This document shows, in pieces, positions 46,290 to 53,763 of a stretch of 64,000 nt of DNA. Position 1 is the first letter of the stretch. Each line of letters starts with the position of its first letter. Source of the stretch: Methylocapsa acidiphila B2. Lineage in GTDB: Bacteria > Pseudomonadota > Alphaproteobacteria > Rhizobiales > Beijerinckiaceae. The stretch covers positions 682,001 to 746,000 of the forward strand of contig NZ_KE386496.1 of the NCBI RefSeq assembly GCF_000427445.1, read 5' to 3'. The translations under genes and the position numbers were made by a program. The notes beneath the pieces were generated by a model that did not search any database, had not been told where the DNA came from, and was given only the letters and a program-made list of their open reading frames with translations.

Positions 46290-47639
46290 ATGGGCGATCT
46301 CACTGATAAAGAACTGAAAAATCTGAAGCCGAGGGCCAAGCTCTACAAGGTGACGGACCGCGACGGGATGCACGCGGCCGTCACGCCAACCGGGGTCATA
46401 TCGTTCCGGTACCAGTACCGAGTGAACGGGCGGCAGGAGGTGTTGACCATCGGCCGGTATAGCGCCGAGGTGGCGCGCAAGCTGACACGGGCGCCTGACG
46501 CGCTGGAATACGGAATGGACGTGTCGCTTGCTGAGGCCCGGACGCTGTTGGCGCGTGCCCGGCGTCAGGTCGAGCGGGGCGAGTCGCCGTCGAAAGCGAA
46601 AGTGGAGAAGCGCACCGCATCAGCCGAGGCGTTGTCGTTCGGCGGATGGGCGGAAGCCTACTTCAAGCACAAAGCCGACCCTAAGTCGGGGGCCGAGAAA
46701 CTGGCTGACAGCACCCTGGCGATGCGCCGATCGGTCTATGATCGCGCCATTGCCGGAGAGTTGTCGAAGCTCAAGCTGGGGGAGGTGACGCCGCAACGCC
46801 TCAAACGTCTGTGCGACGAGGTTAAGGAGAAGCGCGGGCCAGCCGTCGCCGTGCATGTCCGCGAGGTCGTATTGCTGGTATTCCGCCATGCCCAGGGAAG
46901 CGGGCTGGACGTGAGCAACCCGGCCGAGTCGATCCGCACCAGTGCCATCGCCACCTTCGAGCCGCGCGAGCGCGCCCTGTCGCCATCCGAGGTTCGCGCG
47001 GTCCTGGCGGCTTTGGATCATGTGACGGCGGCGCCCACGCTGCGCTCAGCGGTGAAGTTTGTCCTGCTGACCGGCGTTCGTAAGTCGGAGTTCATCGACG
47101 CCACATGGAAGGAAATCGACTTCGCCGTCGCGCGCTGGACGATCCCGGCCGAGCGCATGAAGGCCGGCAAGGCGCATGTCATCCCACTGAGCGATCAGGC
47201 GCTCGACATTCTGACGGCGTTCCGCACCATGTTCGGCGCCAGCCGATACCTGCACCCCGGTCGGTACGATGGCGATACGCCCATAAGCAACGCCACTCTC
47301 AACCGCGTGATCGATACGGTTGTGGAGCGTATCCGCGAGGATGACCCGGACTTTCAAAGCTTCGGCGTTCACGACCTGCGCCGCACGTTTTCGACCGGCC
47401 TGAACCGCGCCAAGTTCGATGATCGCTGGATCGAGATGAGCTTGGCTCACGCGCCTCGGAACCGGATCGCGGCTGTCTACAACGTGAACCGCTACCTCGC
47501 CGAGCGGAAGATCATGCTTCAGTGCTGGGCTGACATACTCGACGCTTGGGTAAAGGGGGAATCCGCAAAAGACCTGATCGCCGACGCGAAGCAGCGTGCC
47601 GCCGAGGTCCACGACGACGAACTGGACGACGATCTCTGA
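46290..47639 (+). CDS. Tyrosine integrase of the guaA island
   Basis: ATG 46290 starts right at the conserved DUF4102 N-terminal domain (MGDLTDKELKNLKPRAKLYK), giving 449 residues; an upstream ATG at 46203 would read through the repeat cluster. The catalytic domain shows the first Arg in LLTGVRKSEF, HDLRRTFSTGL (His-x-x-Arg) and the segment LAHAPRNRIAAVYN, which holds the late His and nucleophile Tyr. This is the P4-type integrase layout. It should catalyse site-specific recombination between the repeats at 46054 and 62425. Confidence 0.93.
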   Translation: MGDLTDKELKNLKPRAKLYKVTDRDGMHAAVTPTGVISFRYQYRVNGRQEVLTIGRYSAEVARKLTRAPDALEYGMDVSLAEARTLLARARRQVERGESPSKAKVEKRTASAEALSFGGWAEAYFKHKADPKSGAEKLADSTLAMRRSVYDRAIAGELSKLKLGEVTPQRLKRLCDEVKEKRGPAVAVHVREVVLLVFRHAQGSGLDVSNPAESIRTSAIATFEPRERALSPSEVRAVLAALDHVTAAPTLRSAVKFVLLTGVRKSEFIDATWKEIDFAVARWTIPAERMKAGKAHVIPLSDQALDILTAFRTMFGASRYLHPGRYDGDTPISNATLNRVIDTVVERIREDDPDFQSFGVHDLRRTFSTGLNRAKFDDRWIEMSLAHAPRNRIAAVYNVNRYLAERKIMLQCWADILDAWVKGESAKDLIADAKQRAAEVHDDELDDDL

Positions 47640-47640
47640 A

Positions 47641-47889
47641 CTACGTGCGGCTCGCGTCTATTCTGTCATCCTCCTTCCGACCATTTGTCGGTTCATTGGT
47701 GGCTCGCCAGCCAGCGGGATCGGCAATCCAGCGGTCGATGTCGGATTCCCGCCAGCCCGCACCATTGACGCTGATCCTCACCTGGGCGGGGAACGTGCCC
47801 TCGGCGATCTTGCGGTAGATGGTGGAACGGGACAGACCGGCGCGGGCGAGAACGGTTTTCATGCGGACGATACGGTCTGCTACGAGCAT
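47641..47889 (-). CDS. AlpA-family phage/island regulator (excisionase-like)
   Basis: An 82-residue winged-helix protein read from ATG 47889. The typical AlpA sequence is seen: VRMKTVLARAGLSRSTIYRK (HTH), then AEGTFPAQVRISVNGAGWRESDIDRWIADP. AlpA proteins activate integrase expression or act as excision factors. It sits directly beyond the integrase stop, in opposite orientation. A longer reading from 47970 lacks support. Confidence 0.88.
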   Translation of the reverse strand: MLVADRIVRMKTVLARAGLSRSTIYRKIAEGTFPAQVRISVNGAGWRESDIDRWIADPAGWRATNEPTNGRKEDDRIDASRT

Positions 47890-48019
47890 GGTTGCGCTGC
47901 CTCCTGCTGGGTGTTTCTGACGATTGCAGAGACCAGACAGAGCGATGATTTGTTGTTGTGCAATAGACATTTAGAGGTCGTAGTAGTGTGGCGTAGAGGC
48001 GGCGGAAAATAGGATAGTT

Positions 48020-50950
48020 CTACAGTCCGATACCCCGGCCTCTGCCGAGGTCGATGCCGTGGCTGAACGCGAGTTCCCGACCAAGGCTGCGGCCCGAGTC
48101 GATTCCGATACCAAGGTCTCGCTTGCGGCCTTCGAGGATGGATTCAAGTTGGGGATCGCGTTCGAGGCTCTTCGCCATGTCGCCCATCGCCGACCGCGTG
48201 GACTTGTAACCGGACATGTCGCCCGCTTGGTACTGATGCCGGCTAGCGCGGTCGAGGCTCCGCCAACGCTCCACGAAGCGATCCGCACGAATCTGCGGAT
48301 CGGTGCGCAGCTCGGTTTCGAGCTGGAGGGCGCGCACGGTGCGATTGACCTGGCCCGTGGCCGCTTCCGAGGCAAGCTCCGGGCTCTTCTTGTAGGCGGC
48401 TTCGGCGTCGTGCGGGCCGTAGGGCCGCACCTCCTCGAAGGCTTTGCGGGCGTCCTGCAATTCTGTCACCTGCTCCGGGCTGGCCCTGCCGCCCCGCTCC
48501 TGCGCCTCGAAGATCGCATCCACGGCGCGGGCATGGCGGACGAGCGCCCTGGTTCGGGCGCGGCGCAAAGCCTCCTCCGGGTCTGCCGCCTTCTCCCTTT
48601 CCGGCGCCGCCCGTTCCGGCTCCTGCCCGCCATCGGCGGGCAGGCGCAGGCCGTCGAACATGCCGCGCACCTTCTCGGGAACCTGCTTGACGATCTCGAC
48701 CACCCGCTCCACCCGCTCGCGGAAGGTGATGCCGCGCCGCTCGGCGTAGCTCTGTGCCGGCTCGTAATCCGACGCCATGTCCTTGGCGCGGTCGCGCGAC
48801 AGGGTGCGGACAAGCCTGTTCTCGTCAGCGAAGTCATCGCGGCCATAGTGCAGGTCCATGCCATCGCGGTGGCGCGACAGGGCGACATAGCTGCCGTGGG
48901 CGTCCAGGCCCGGCGTTGCCAGGACATGGGTGCGGTCCACTGTCATGCCCTGCGCCTTGTGGATGGTCGCGGCATAGCCGTGGTCGATGCGGTCGTAATC
49001 CTTAAGGTCAAACGAGATGCTGCGCCCGTCGTCGGTGCGCACGGACATGAATCGTTCGCTGACCTGCTCGACGGTCCCGAGCGTGCCGTTCTTCACGTCA
49101 AGGCCGCGCTCGTTTTGCAGGAACATGACGCGATCCCCGCTGGCGAAGCTGCGCGCGCCGCGTTCGACCGTCAGGCGCACGTCATCGCCCAAATCGCCGG
49201 CTTCCCGCATCCGCCCACGCGCCACCTCGTTTAGCGCGCGCACCTCGTCGTTGGTGTGGGTGAGGATGATGCGGCTCTTGTCGGGCGACGCCTGCCGCTC
49301 GCGGTCCCAGCGGTCGATCAGATCGTCGCGCGCCTGTTTCCGTGTCGGGGCGGCATGGACCATGCCGTGACTGTCATAGGCATGGATCGCGCCGCCGGTG
49401 CGGCCGGTCGCCAGATCGCGTGTGGCGTCGCGCTGCCAGTCCTCCCGCTGGCGGCGCACCTCGCCGATCTCCGCGCCGCCGTGGCGTTCGTGAATGGAGC
49501 GGAACGCCGCGCCCGCCTCGATGGATTGCAACTGCTGCGGATCGCCGACCAGCACGACCTTGGCGCCGGCCTCGGCGGCATGGGACAGCACGCGCTCCAA
49601 CTGGCGCGTGCCGACCATGCCCGCCTCGTCGATGACAAGCACATCGCGGGAAGTGAGCACGTCGCGGCCCTGTCCCCAACCGTGTTCCATGCTGGCGATG
49701 GTGCGCGACGCGATGCCCGATCCGCTTTCCAGATTCTCGGCCGCGATGCCGGACAGCGCCACGCCCCGGACCTCGTAGCCCGCCGCTTCCCAGGCTTCGC
49801 GCGCCACGCCCAGCATCGCGCTCTTTCCCGTCCCGGCATAGCCGACGACGACGCCGAGATCGCGCCCGTCCGTGACATGCGTAAGCGCCTCGGCCTGCTC
49901 CCCCGAAAGCACAAGGCCGCGCGCTTCTGCGCGCGCCAGCGCCGCTTCGCGATCCGCATCACGCACGCCATGGCGTTCCGTCTCGGCCATGAGTTCGGCG
50001 GCGCGGTGCAGGCGCTGCTCGGCCTCGATCATCTCGCGGGTGGTGAAGCGGTCCGCGCCGCGTCCGTCCGCGCCGAGTTCGACCAGCTCGGGCGCGCTCC
50101 GCATCGCGCCCATGACTGCGTTGAACTGCTCGATTCCGTCGCTGTGCCGGTGCGCGAACATCGCCATGTCGCGCCGCGTGAAGGTCGATTGCTGGTGGGT
50201 GATCGCGTCGAACGCCACCGAAGGATCGGCGATGATCCGTGCGCCGTTGTTGCGCGCGATCTCGCGGTGCATGTCTGCGCGGTCGGCGGCCTCGATCCCT
50301 TCGCCCTCGATCCGCTGCGCGGTTGCGCCCATCTGGCTTTGTGGCTCCAGCGCGATGCCCTGCGCCTCCAGGCTGCGATGGTCGATGCGCGCGTCGATGT
50401 CGAGTTCGGCCAGCCGCTCGTTGGCCAGCTCCGCCCAGCGTTCGCGCCAACGCTCGACCATCTCGGTGCGGTTCCAGTCCCGCACCTTTTGGCCGAAGCC
50501 GTTTTCGTCCACGGATCGCATGGTCAGCATGACATGGGCGTGGGGCTTGGGCGTCCCGTCCTCGGCCATGTCCCAATGCACATTGAGGTCGGCGATCATG
50601 CCCTGATCGACAAACTCCGCCTGCACGAAATCGCGGGCGAGTTCGATGCCCTGTGCTTGCGTCATCTCGCGCGGAAGGGCAAACTCGACCTCGCGGGCGA
50701 GCTGTGCGTCCTTCCTGACCTCGAACGCCTCGACATCGTTCCAGAGCCGTTCGCGGTCGCTCCATTGTTCGGGCGCATCCTCCGGCAGCATGACCTCGGA
50801 GTGGACGACGCCGCGCTTGTTGGAGAAGTCGTGGCTGCGCTCAAGCCGATCGTCGCGCAGCCGAGAGGCCGAGCGGTAGGCGGCGGAGGCCACCGCGCTG
50901 GAGCCGGCCTTGCGGCCGATGACCTTGACGTGAAGATGATAGATCGCCAT
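48020..50950 (-). CDS. traA: Conjugative relaxase-helicase TraA (MobA/MobL domain)
   Basis: A 976-residue relaxase. Residues 1 to about 220 form the MobA/MobL nicking domain with the metal His set in NVHWDMAEDGTPKPHAHVM. The helicase part has Walker A VVGYAGTGKSAMLG and Walker B VLVIDEAGMVGTRQL, and ATIHKAQGMTVDRTHV later. The C-terminal part is shorter than in Agrobacterium TraA (around 1100 residues). It should nick oriT, just upstream at 50981-51009, and pilot the strand. No mating-pore genes are nearby, so the island probably borrows another element's secretion system. Confidence 0.93.
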   Translation of the reverse strand: MAIYHLHVKVIGRKAGSSAVASAAYRSASRLRDDRLERSHDFSNKRGVVHSEVMLPEDAPEQWSDRERLWNDVEAFEVRKDAQLAREVEFALPREMTQAQGIELARDFVQAEFVDQGMIADLNVHWDMAEDGTPKPHAHVMLTMRSVDENGFGQKVRDWNRTEMVERWRERWAELANERLAELDIDARIDHRSLEAQGIALEPQSQMGATAQRIEGEGIEAADRADMHREIARNNGARIIADPSVAFDAITHQQSTFTRRDMAMFAHRHSDGIEQFNAVMGAMRSAPELVELGADGRGADRFTTREMIEAEQRLHRAAELMAETERHGVRDADREAALARAEARGLVLSGEQAEALTHVTDGRDLGVVVGYAGTGKSAMLGVAREAWEAAGYEVRGVALSGIAAENLESGSGIASRTIASMEHGWGQGRDVLTSRDVLVIDEAGMVGTRQLERVLSHAAEAGAKVVLVGDPQQLQSIEAGAAFRSIHERHGGAEIGEVRRQREDWQRDATRDLATGRTGGAIHAYDSHGMVHAAPTRKQARDDLIDRWDRERQASPDKSRIILTHTNDEVRALNEVARGRMREAGDLGDDVRLTVERGARSFASGDRVMFLQNERGLDVKNGTLGTVEQVSERFMSVRTDDGRSISFDLKDYDRIDHGYAATIHKAQGMTVDRTHVLATPGLDAHGSYVALSRHRDGMDLHYGRDDFADENRLVRTLSRDRAKDMASDYEPAQSYAERRGITFRERVERVVEIVKQVPEKVRGMFDGLRLPADGGQEPERAAPEREKAADPEEALRRARTRALVRHARAVDAIFEAQERGGRASPEQVTELQDARKAFEEVRPYGPHDAEAAYKKSPELASEAATGQVNRTVRALQLETELRTDPQIRADRFVERWRSLDRASRHQYQAGDMSGYKSTRSAMGDMAKSLERDPQLESILEGRKRDLGIGIDSGRSLGRELAFSHGIDLGRGRGIGL

Positions 50951-50980
50951 CGCGATCCGAACATCACCACGGCGAAGCGC

Positions 50981-51009
50981 ACGTCGGAACGACGTATAAG
51001 CGCGCCCTC
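50981..51009 (+). other. Candidate oriT (Ti/RSF1010-type nick region)
   Basis: Inverted repeat ACGTCG/CGACGT (50981-50986 and 50990-50995, loop GAA) is followed at once by TATAAGCGCGCCCTC. The core TAAGCGCG|CCCT resembles the nick sequence of the RSF1010/Ti family (TAAxTGCG|CCCT), placing the nick after 51004. It lies in the traA-traC divergent spacer, exactly where Ti-type plasmids keep oriT. Confidence 0.65.
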
Positions 51010-51121
51010 GAAACTAATTTCTCGGGACTGCTCGCGCCGTTTCAGCCCGTCCCGGCAACCTTACAGCATTGCGGCAGGCGCTCAACTATCATCGCTCCAT
51101 CGACAGCTTATGGAGGATATG

Positions 51122-51448
51122 ATGCGCAAGCCACGGGACTTCGACGCGGAACTGAGGTCGCTCGAAGACAAGGCGCGAGACCTGAAAGCCCGCAAGGTGC
51201 AGCAGCTTGGCGAACTAGTCATCTCGACCGGCGCCGACGCCCTCAGCGCCGACGAACTGGCTGGCGCGCTGATCGTGCTGGCCGAAACCAAAGATGCCGG
51301 AAAGAGGGAGGCATGGGCGAAACGCGGGGCCGCATTCTTTCAGGGCCGGTCGCGGCGACCTGCATCGGCGCCTGACCGCGACACGGGCGGCGCTGCGACG
51401 CAACCGGGCGGCGCGCCATCGGCATCAGGCGGCGCAGGCGCGTCATGA
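51122..51448 (+). CDS. traC: TraC-like conjugal transfer protein
   Basis: ATG 51122 follows GGAGG by five bases, giving 108 residues. The N-terminus RKPRDFDAELRSLEDKARDL is coiled-coil-like and VQQLGELVISTGADALSADE fits TraC of Ti-type transfer systems, an oriT accessory protein. The C-terminal 35 residues are a disordered Gly/Ala/Pro tail. It is divergent from traA and followed by traD. Confidence 0.8.
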   Translation: MRKPRDFDAELRSLEDKARDLKARKVQQLGELVISTGADALSADELAGALIVLAETKDAGKREAWAKRGAAFFQGRSRRPASAPDRDTGGAATQPGGAPSASGGAGAS

Positions 51449-51449
51449 C

Positions 51450-51668
51450 ATGCGCACCTGGCAGGTCGAGAGTCGCAAGCGCACGCGGCATCTGATCGAG
51501 CTGGGTGGCCTCGTCGTCAAAGCCAGGATCGTGGACCTGACCGGCGATGATCGCGCCATGATCTACGGCGCGCTGCTTTGGATGGCCGACAAGCTCCAGA
51601 GCGACGAAGGGGAACACGCACGAAGCCTTTGGGCCGCGAAGGGGAAGCAGGCATTCGACGATGGCTAG
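51450..51668 (+). CDS. traD: TraD-like conjugal transfer protein
   Basis: A 72-residue protein starting two bases after the traC stop. MRTWQVESRKRTRHLIELGG, LVVKARIVDLTGDDRAMIYG and ALLWMADKL match the small TraD of Agrobacterium-type transfer regions (unrelated to the F-plasmid coupling protein). It likely assists relaxosome function. Its stop overlaps that of the convergent AbiEii gene by four bases. The coupling protein gene traG, usually next, is absent. Confidence 0.85.
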   Translation: MRTWQVESRKRTRHLIELGGLVVKARIVDLTGDDRAMIYGALLWMADKLQSDEGEHARSLWAAKGKQAFDDG

Positions 51669-52525
51669 ACTCCAAACCGTTCCCGCATTTCCTTGGCCTT
51701 TGCCCATTCGTCGCCCGGTATCCGGTCGATCAGTTCCTTCATCACCTTGACGAAAGTGGCTTTGAGCGTCTCGTCGGTCAGCGCTTTGGCGCGATCCGTC
51801 GAAAGCAGCGGGCGCATGTCGGTGAAGAAGGTCGGATTGGCGAGTTTTTGGAACATGCGCTGCTGCGCTTCGGCCCTGGAAATCGCTATCTCCGCCTTCT
51901 CGATGTAGAGCCGGAAACATTCGACGATCCGGGCTGTGTTCAGCCCCTCGAACACGGTGAGCGCGTGATCGAGGTCGAACAGATCGCGGCCCTTGTTGCG
52001 CTGAAGCAAAGCACGCAGCTTGGTCGCCAGCATTTCCTCCCGCGAGAAAGTCGGGATTGCGGCCTCACCGGTGAACCACGGGTTTTCGGCGCCGAACGGA
52101 ATCTCGATGGGGGGATCGTAGGCTTCGCGCTCGCGCGTGTTGATTTCGACCTTGAGGTTGATGCGCGCATCGGCGGGCTCGCCTTCCGCATTGACGCGAA
52201 AGCGGAGTTTGGGAGCGACGGGGCTTGGATCGGACTTTGCCTTGCCAAGCCACGGTTCCAGCACGGCGCGAATACCGTCGAGGACCGGACCAATCGGGCC
52301 GGCGCTCGCCCGCACGAGGTCGATGTCCTCGGAATAGCGCAGCGGCGCGGGGAAATGCAGCTTGTTGAGCGCCGTGCCGCCACGGAAGCGCAGTTCGCCG
52401 CGCAGGAACGGATCGGAGAAGATGGCGACAAGCGCGCGGCTGATGATGAGGTCTTGCTCGACTTGCCGCTGGCTTGCCCACGGCGCGACACGGTTCCAAG
52501 CGGTGATGTAATCCTGCGGGATCAT
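51665..52525 (-). CDS. AbiEii-family nucleotidyltransferase toxin
   Basis: A 286-residue protein with the nucleotidyltransferase core RFRGGTALNKLHF and RYSEDIDLVR (Gly-Gly-Thr/Ser and Asp-x-Asp). The later family motif is ATKLRALLQRNKGRDLFDL. AbiEii toxins use GTP and in some relatives add nucleotides to tRNA; they arrest growth on phage infection. It is encoded after its antitoxin, with an ATGA overlap. Together they form a type IV toxin-antitoxin system that also stabilises mobile elements. Confidence 0.93.
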   Translation of the reverse strand: MIPQDYITAWNRVAPWASQRQVEQDLIISRALVAIFSDPFLRGELRFRGGTALNKLHFPAPLRYSEDIDLVRASAGPIGPVLDGIRAVLEPWLGKAKSDPSPVAPKLRFRVNAEGEPADARINLKVEINTREREAYDPPIEIPFGAENPWFTGEAAIPTFSREEMLATKLRALLQRNKGRDLFDLDHALTVFEGLNTARIVECFRLYIEKAEIAISRAEAQQRMFQKLANPTFFTDMRPLLSTDRAKALTDETLKATFVKVMKELIDRIPGDEWAKAKEMRERFGV

Positions 52526-53349
52526 TCGTCGATCTCCGGTGGTCGGCGAACGATCACGCGCCAGCGTTCATCGCGTTCGGATGGCGGCGGCGACAAATCG
52601 GGATCACCTGCCTGTTTGGGATCGAGTTCGACCCACGGCAGCGGCCCGCGCGCCGACAACGCCGCGAACATCGCTTCGGCTATCTGCGGGTGCCCCAACC
52701 TTCCGAGAAGGTGCCCAAGGCGCTGCGCGACCGCCTTCTCAAAAGCGCCCGACAGGGAGGCGAGCTTTTCCGGTTGCAGCCGTTCGGCAAGCTCGGAAAG
52801 CACCGTCGCGATGTTGTCCAGACCCGCGCCGGAATGCGGATAGCGCACCAGGTCGAGCGCCGTCAGTTCCGGCGAGGACAGCTTCATATAGCCCGATTGC
52901 GTCTTGCGGTCCTCGATCCCCGCCGACACCGCCGCCATGTCCTTGCGGTAGGAAAAGACGATCCGCGTCCGTCCTGCCTCAATTTCGGGCAGGAGTTTGT
53001 CCGTCACGACCTGAAACTCCATGACAGCCTGATGGGAAGCCCCGTGGGCCGCCGCCGCCGTCAGCAGCCCCACATAGTAGGGCCGCTTTTCATGGCGCAT
53101 CAGGGCGTCGATGTACCACTCGGGCGGCGGCGCTCCCGTCGTGGAATGCTGGGGCGGCACGACCACATAGAAGCCGCGCCGGGGCCGGATGAGCTGGCCG
53201 CGCCGCTGCAATCGCTCGGCGGCGTCGAGGAATGCGCCCCGACTGATGCCGATTTCCTTCTGCGCTTCATCCGCAGAAAAGACTCCCCGGCCCGCAGCAA
53301 GCAGGCCGGAAGCGTAGGAGGAGAGGGCTGATCGTTCGACTCGAACCAT
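52522..53349 (-). CDS. AbiEi-family antitoxin/transcriptional regulator
   Basis: A 275-residue protein with an N-terminal winged helix (FSADEAQKEIGISRGAFLDAA, RRGQLIRPRRGFYVVVPPQH) and the AbiEi C-terminal domain (YVGLLTAAAAHGASHQAVME, SSPELTALDLVRYPHSGAGL). AbiEi represses its own promoter and keeps the toxin from acting. The gene precedes the toxin gene and overlaps it by four bases. Its promoter must lie in the 216-base spacer shared with the defence operon. Confidence 0.92.
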   Translation of the reverse strand: MVRVERSALSSYASGLLAAGRGVFSADEAQKEIGISRGAFLDAAERLQRRGQLIRPRRGFYVVVPPQHSTTGAPPPEWYIDALMRHEKRPYYVGLLTAAAAHGASHQAVMEFQVVTDKLLPEIEAGRTRIVFSYRKDMAAVSAGIEDRKTQSGYMKLSSPELTALDLVRYPHSGAGLDNIATVLSELAERLQPEKLASLSGAFEKAVAQRLGHLLGRLGHPQIAEAMFAALSARGPLPWVELDPKQAGDPDLSPPPSERDERWRVIVRRPPEIDE

Positions 53350-53565
53350 ATCTCATTATCCGCTCTTAACGCGGAATTCTCAATATGACTCTATGATCGG
53401 ATCATCCTTAAAAATCCGCTTTCAGGGCCTGTTTTTCAATATGATGCTGCGGCGGCTCCGGTCCCCGCCACCGCTGCCCACCGCAAGGATGGACGATCAC
53501 CATTATCTTCCCTGATTTTCTCCGATCTTCTATATACTTCTCCAACCACGTGTCACGGCAGGCGC
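53350..53565. promoter_or_regulatory. Divergent promoter region: abiE (left), defence operon (right)
   Basis: This AT-richer spacer separates two oppositely directed operons. Leftward, TTGAGA followed about 18 bases later by TAATGA sits very close to the abiEi start codon. Rightward, TATACT at 53533-53538 is a good -10 box, 27 bases before ATG 53566, without a convincing -35. It is the only clear entry point for transcription of the genes up to 62158. Confidence 0.4.
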
Positions 53566-53763
53566 ATGACCGACGAAATCCTGACGATCCGGGAGGTGGC
53601 GGAACTTCTCAAGATCAATGAGAAGACCGCCTACAAGCTCGCCTCGGCAGGCAAGATTCCTGGCTTCAAGGTCGGTGGATCGTGGCGATTCCAGCGGCAG
53701 GAAATCGCAAACTGGATAAAGCGTAAGGTTGAGGAACAGCAGGGGGGCAGCGGGGGCGCATGA
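53566..53763 (+). CDS. Helix-turn-helix (MerR/excisionase-type) protein
   Basis: A 65-residue protein of the excisionase-family DNA-binding fold: LTIREVAELLKINEKTAYKL (HTH) and ASAGKIPGFKVGGSWRFQRQ (wing), with a Lys-rich, Gly-rich tail. Small proteins of this type often precede type I restriction operons and may control them. Its stop codon overlaps the hsdR start (ATGA), so it is the first gene of the operon. Confidence 0.85.
   Translation: MTDEILTIREVAELLKINEKTAYKLASAGKIPGFKVGGSWRFQRQEIANWIKRKVEEQQGGSGGA

Noticed and set aside
49256-51110. Long plus-strand reading leading into traC
   Set aside because: It runs antisense through the conserved traA helicase and relaxase domains; only the last part from 51122, with its own GGAGG, is a gene.
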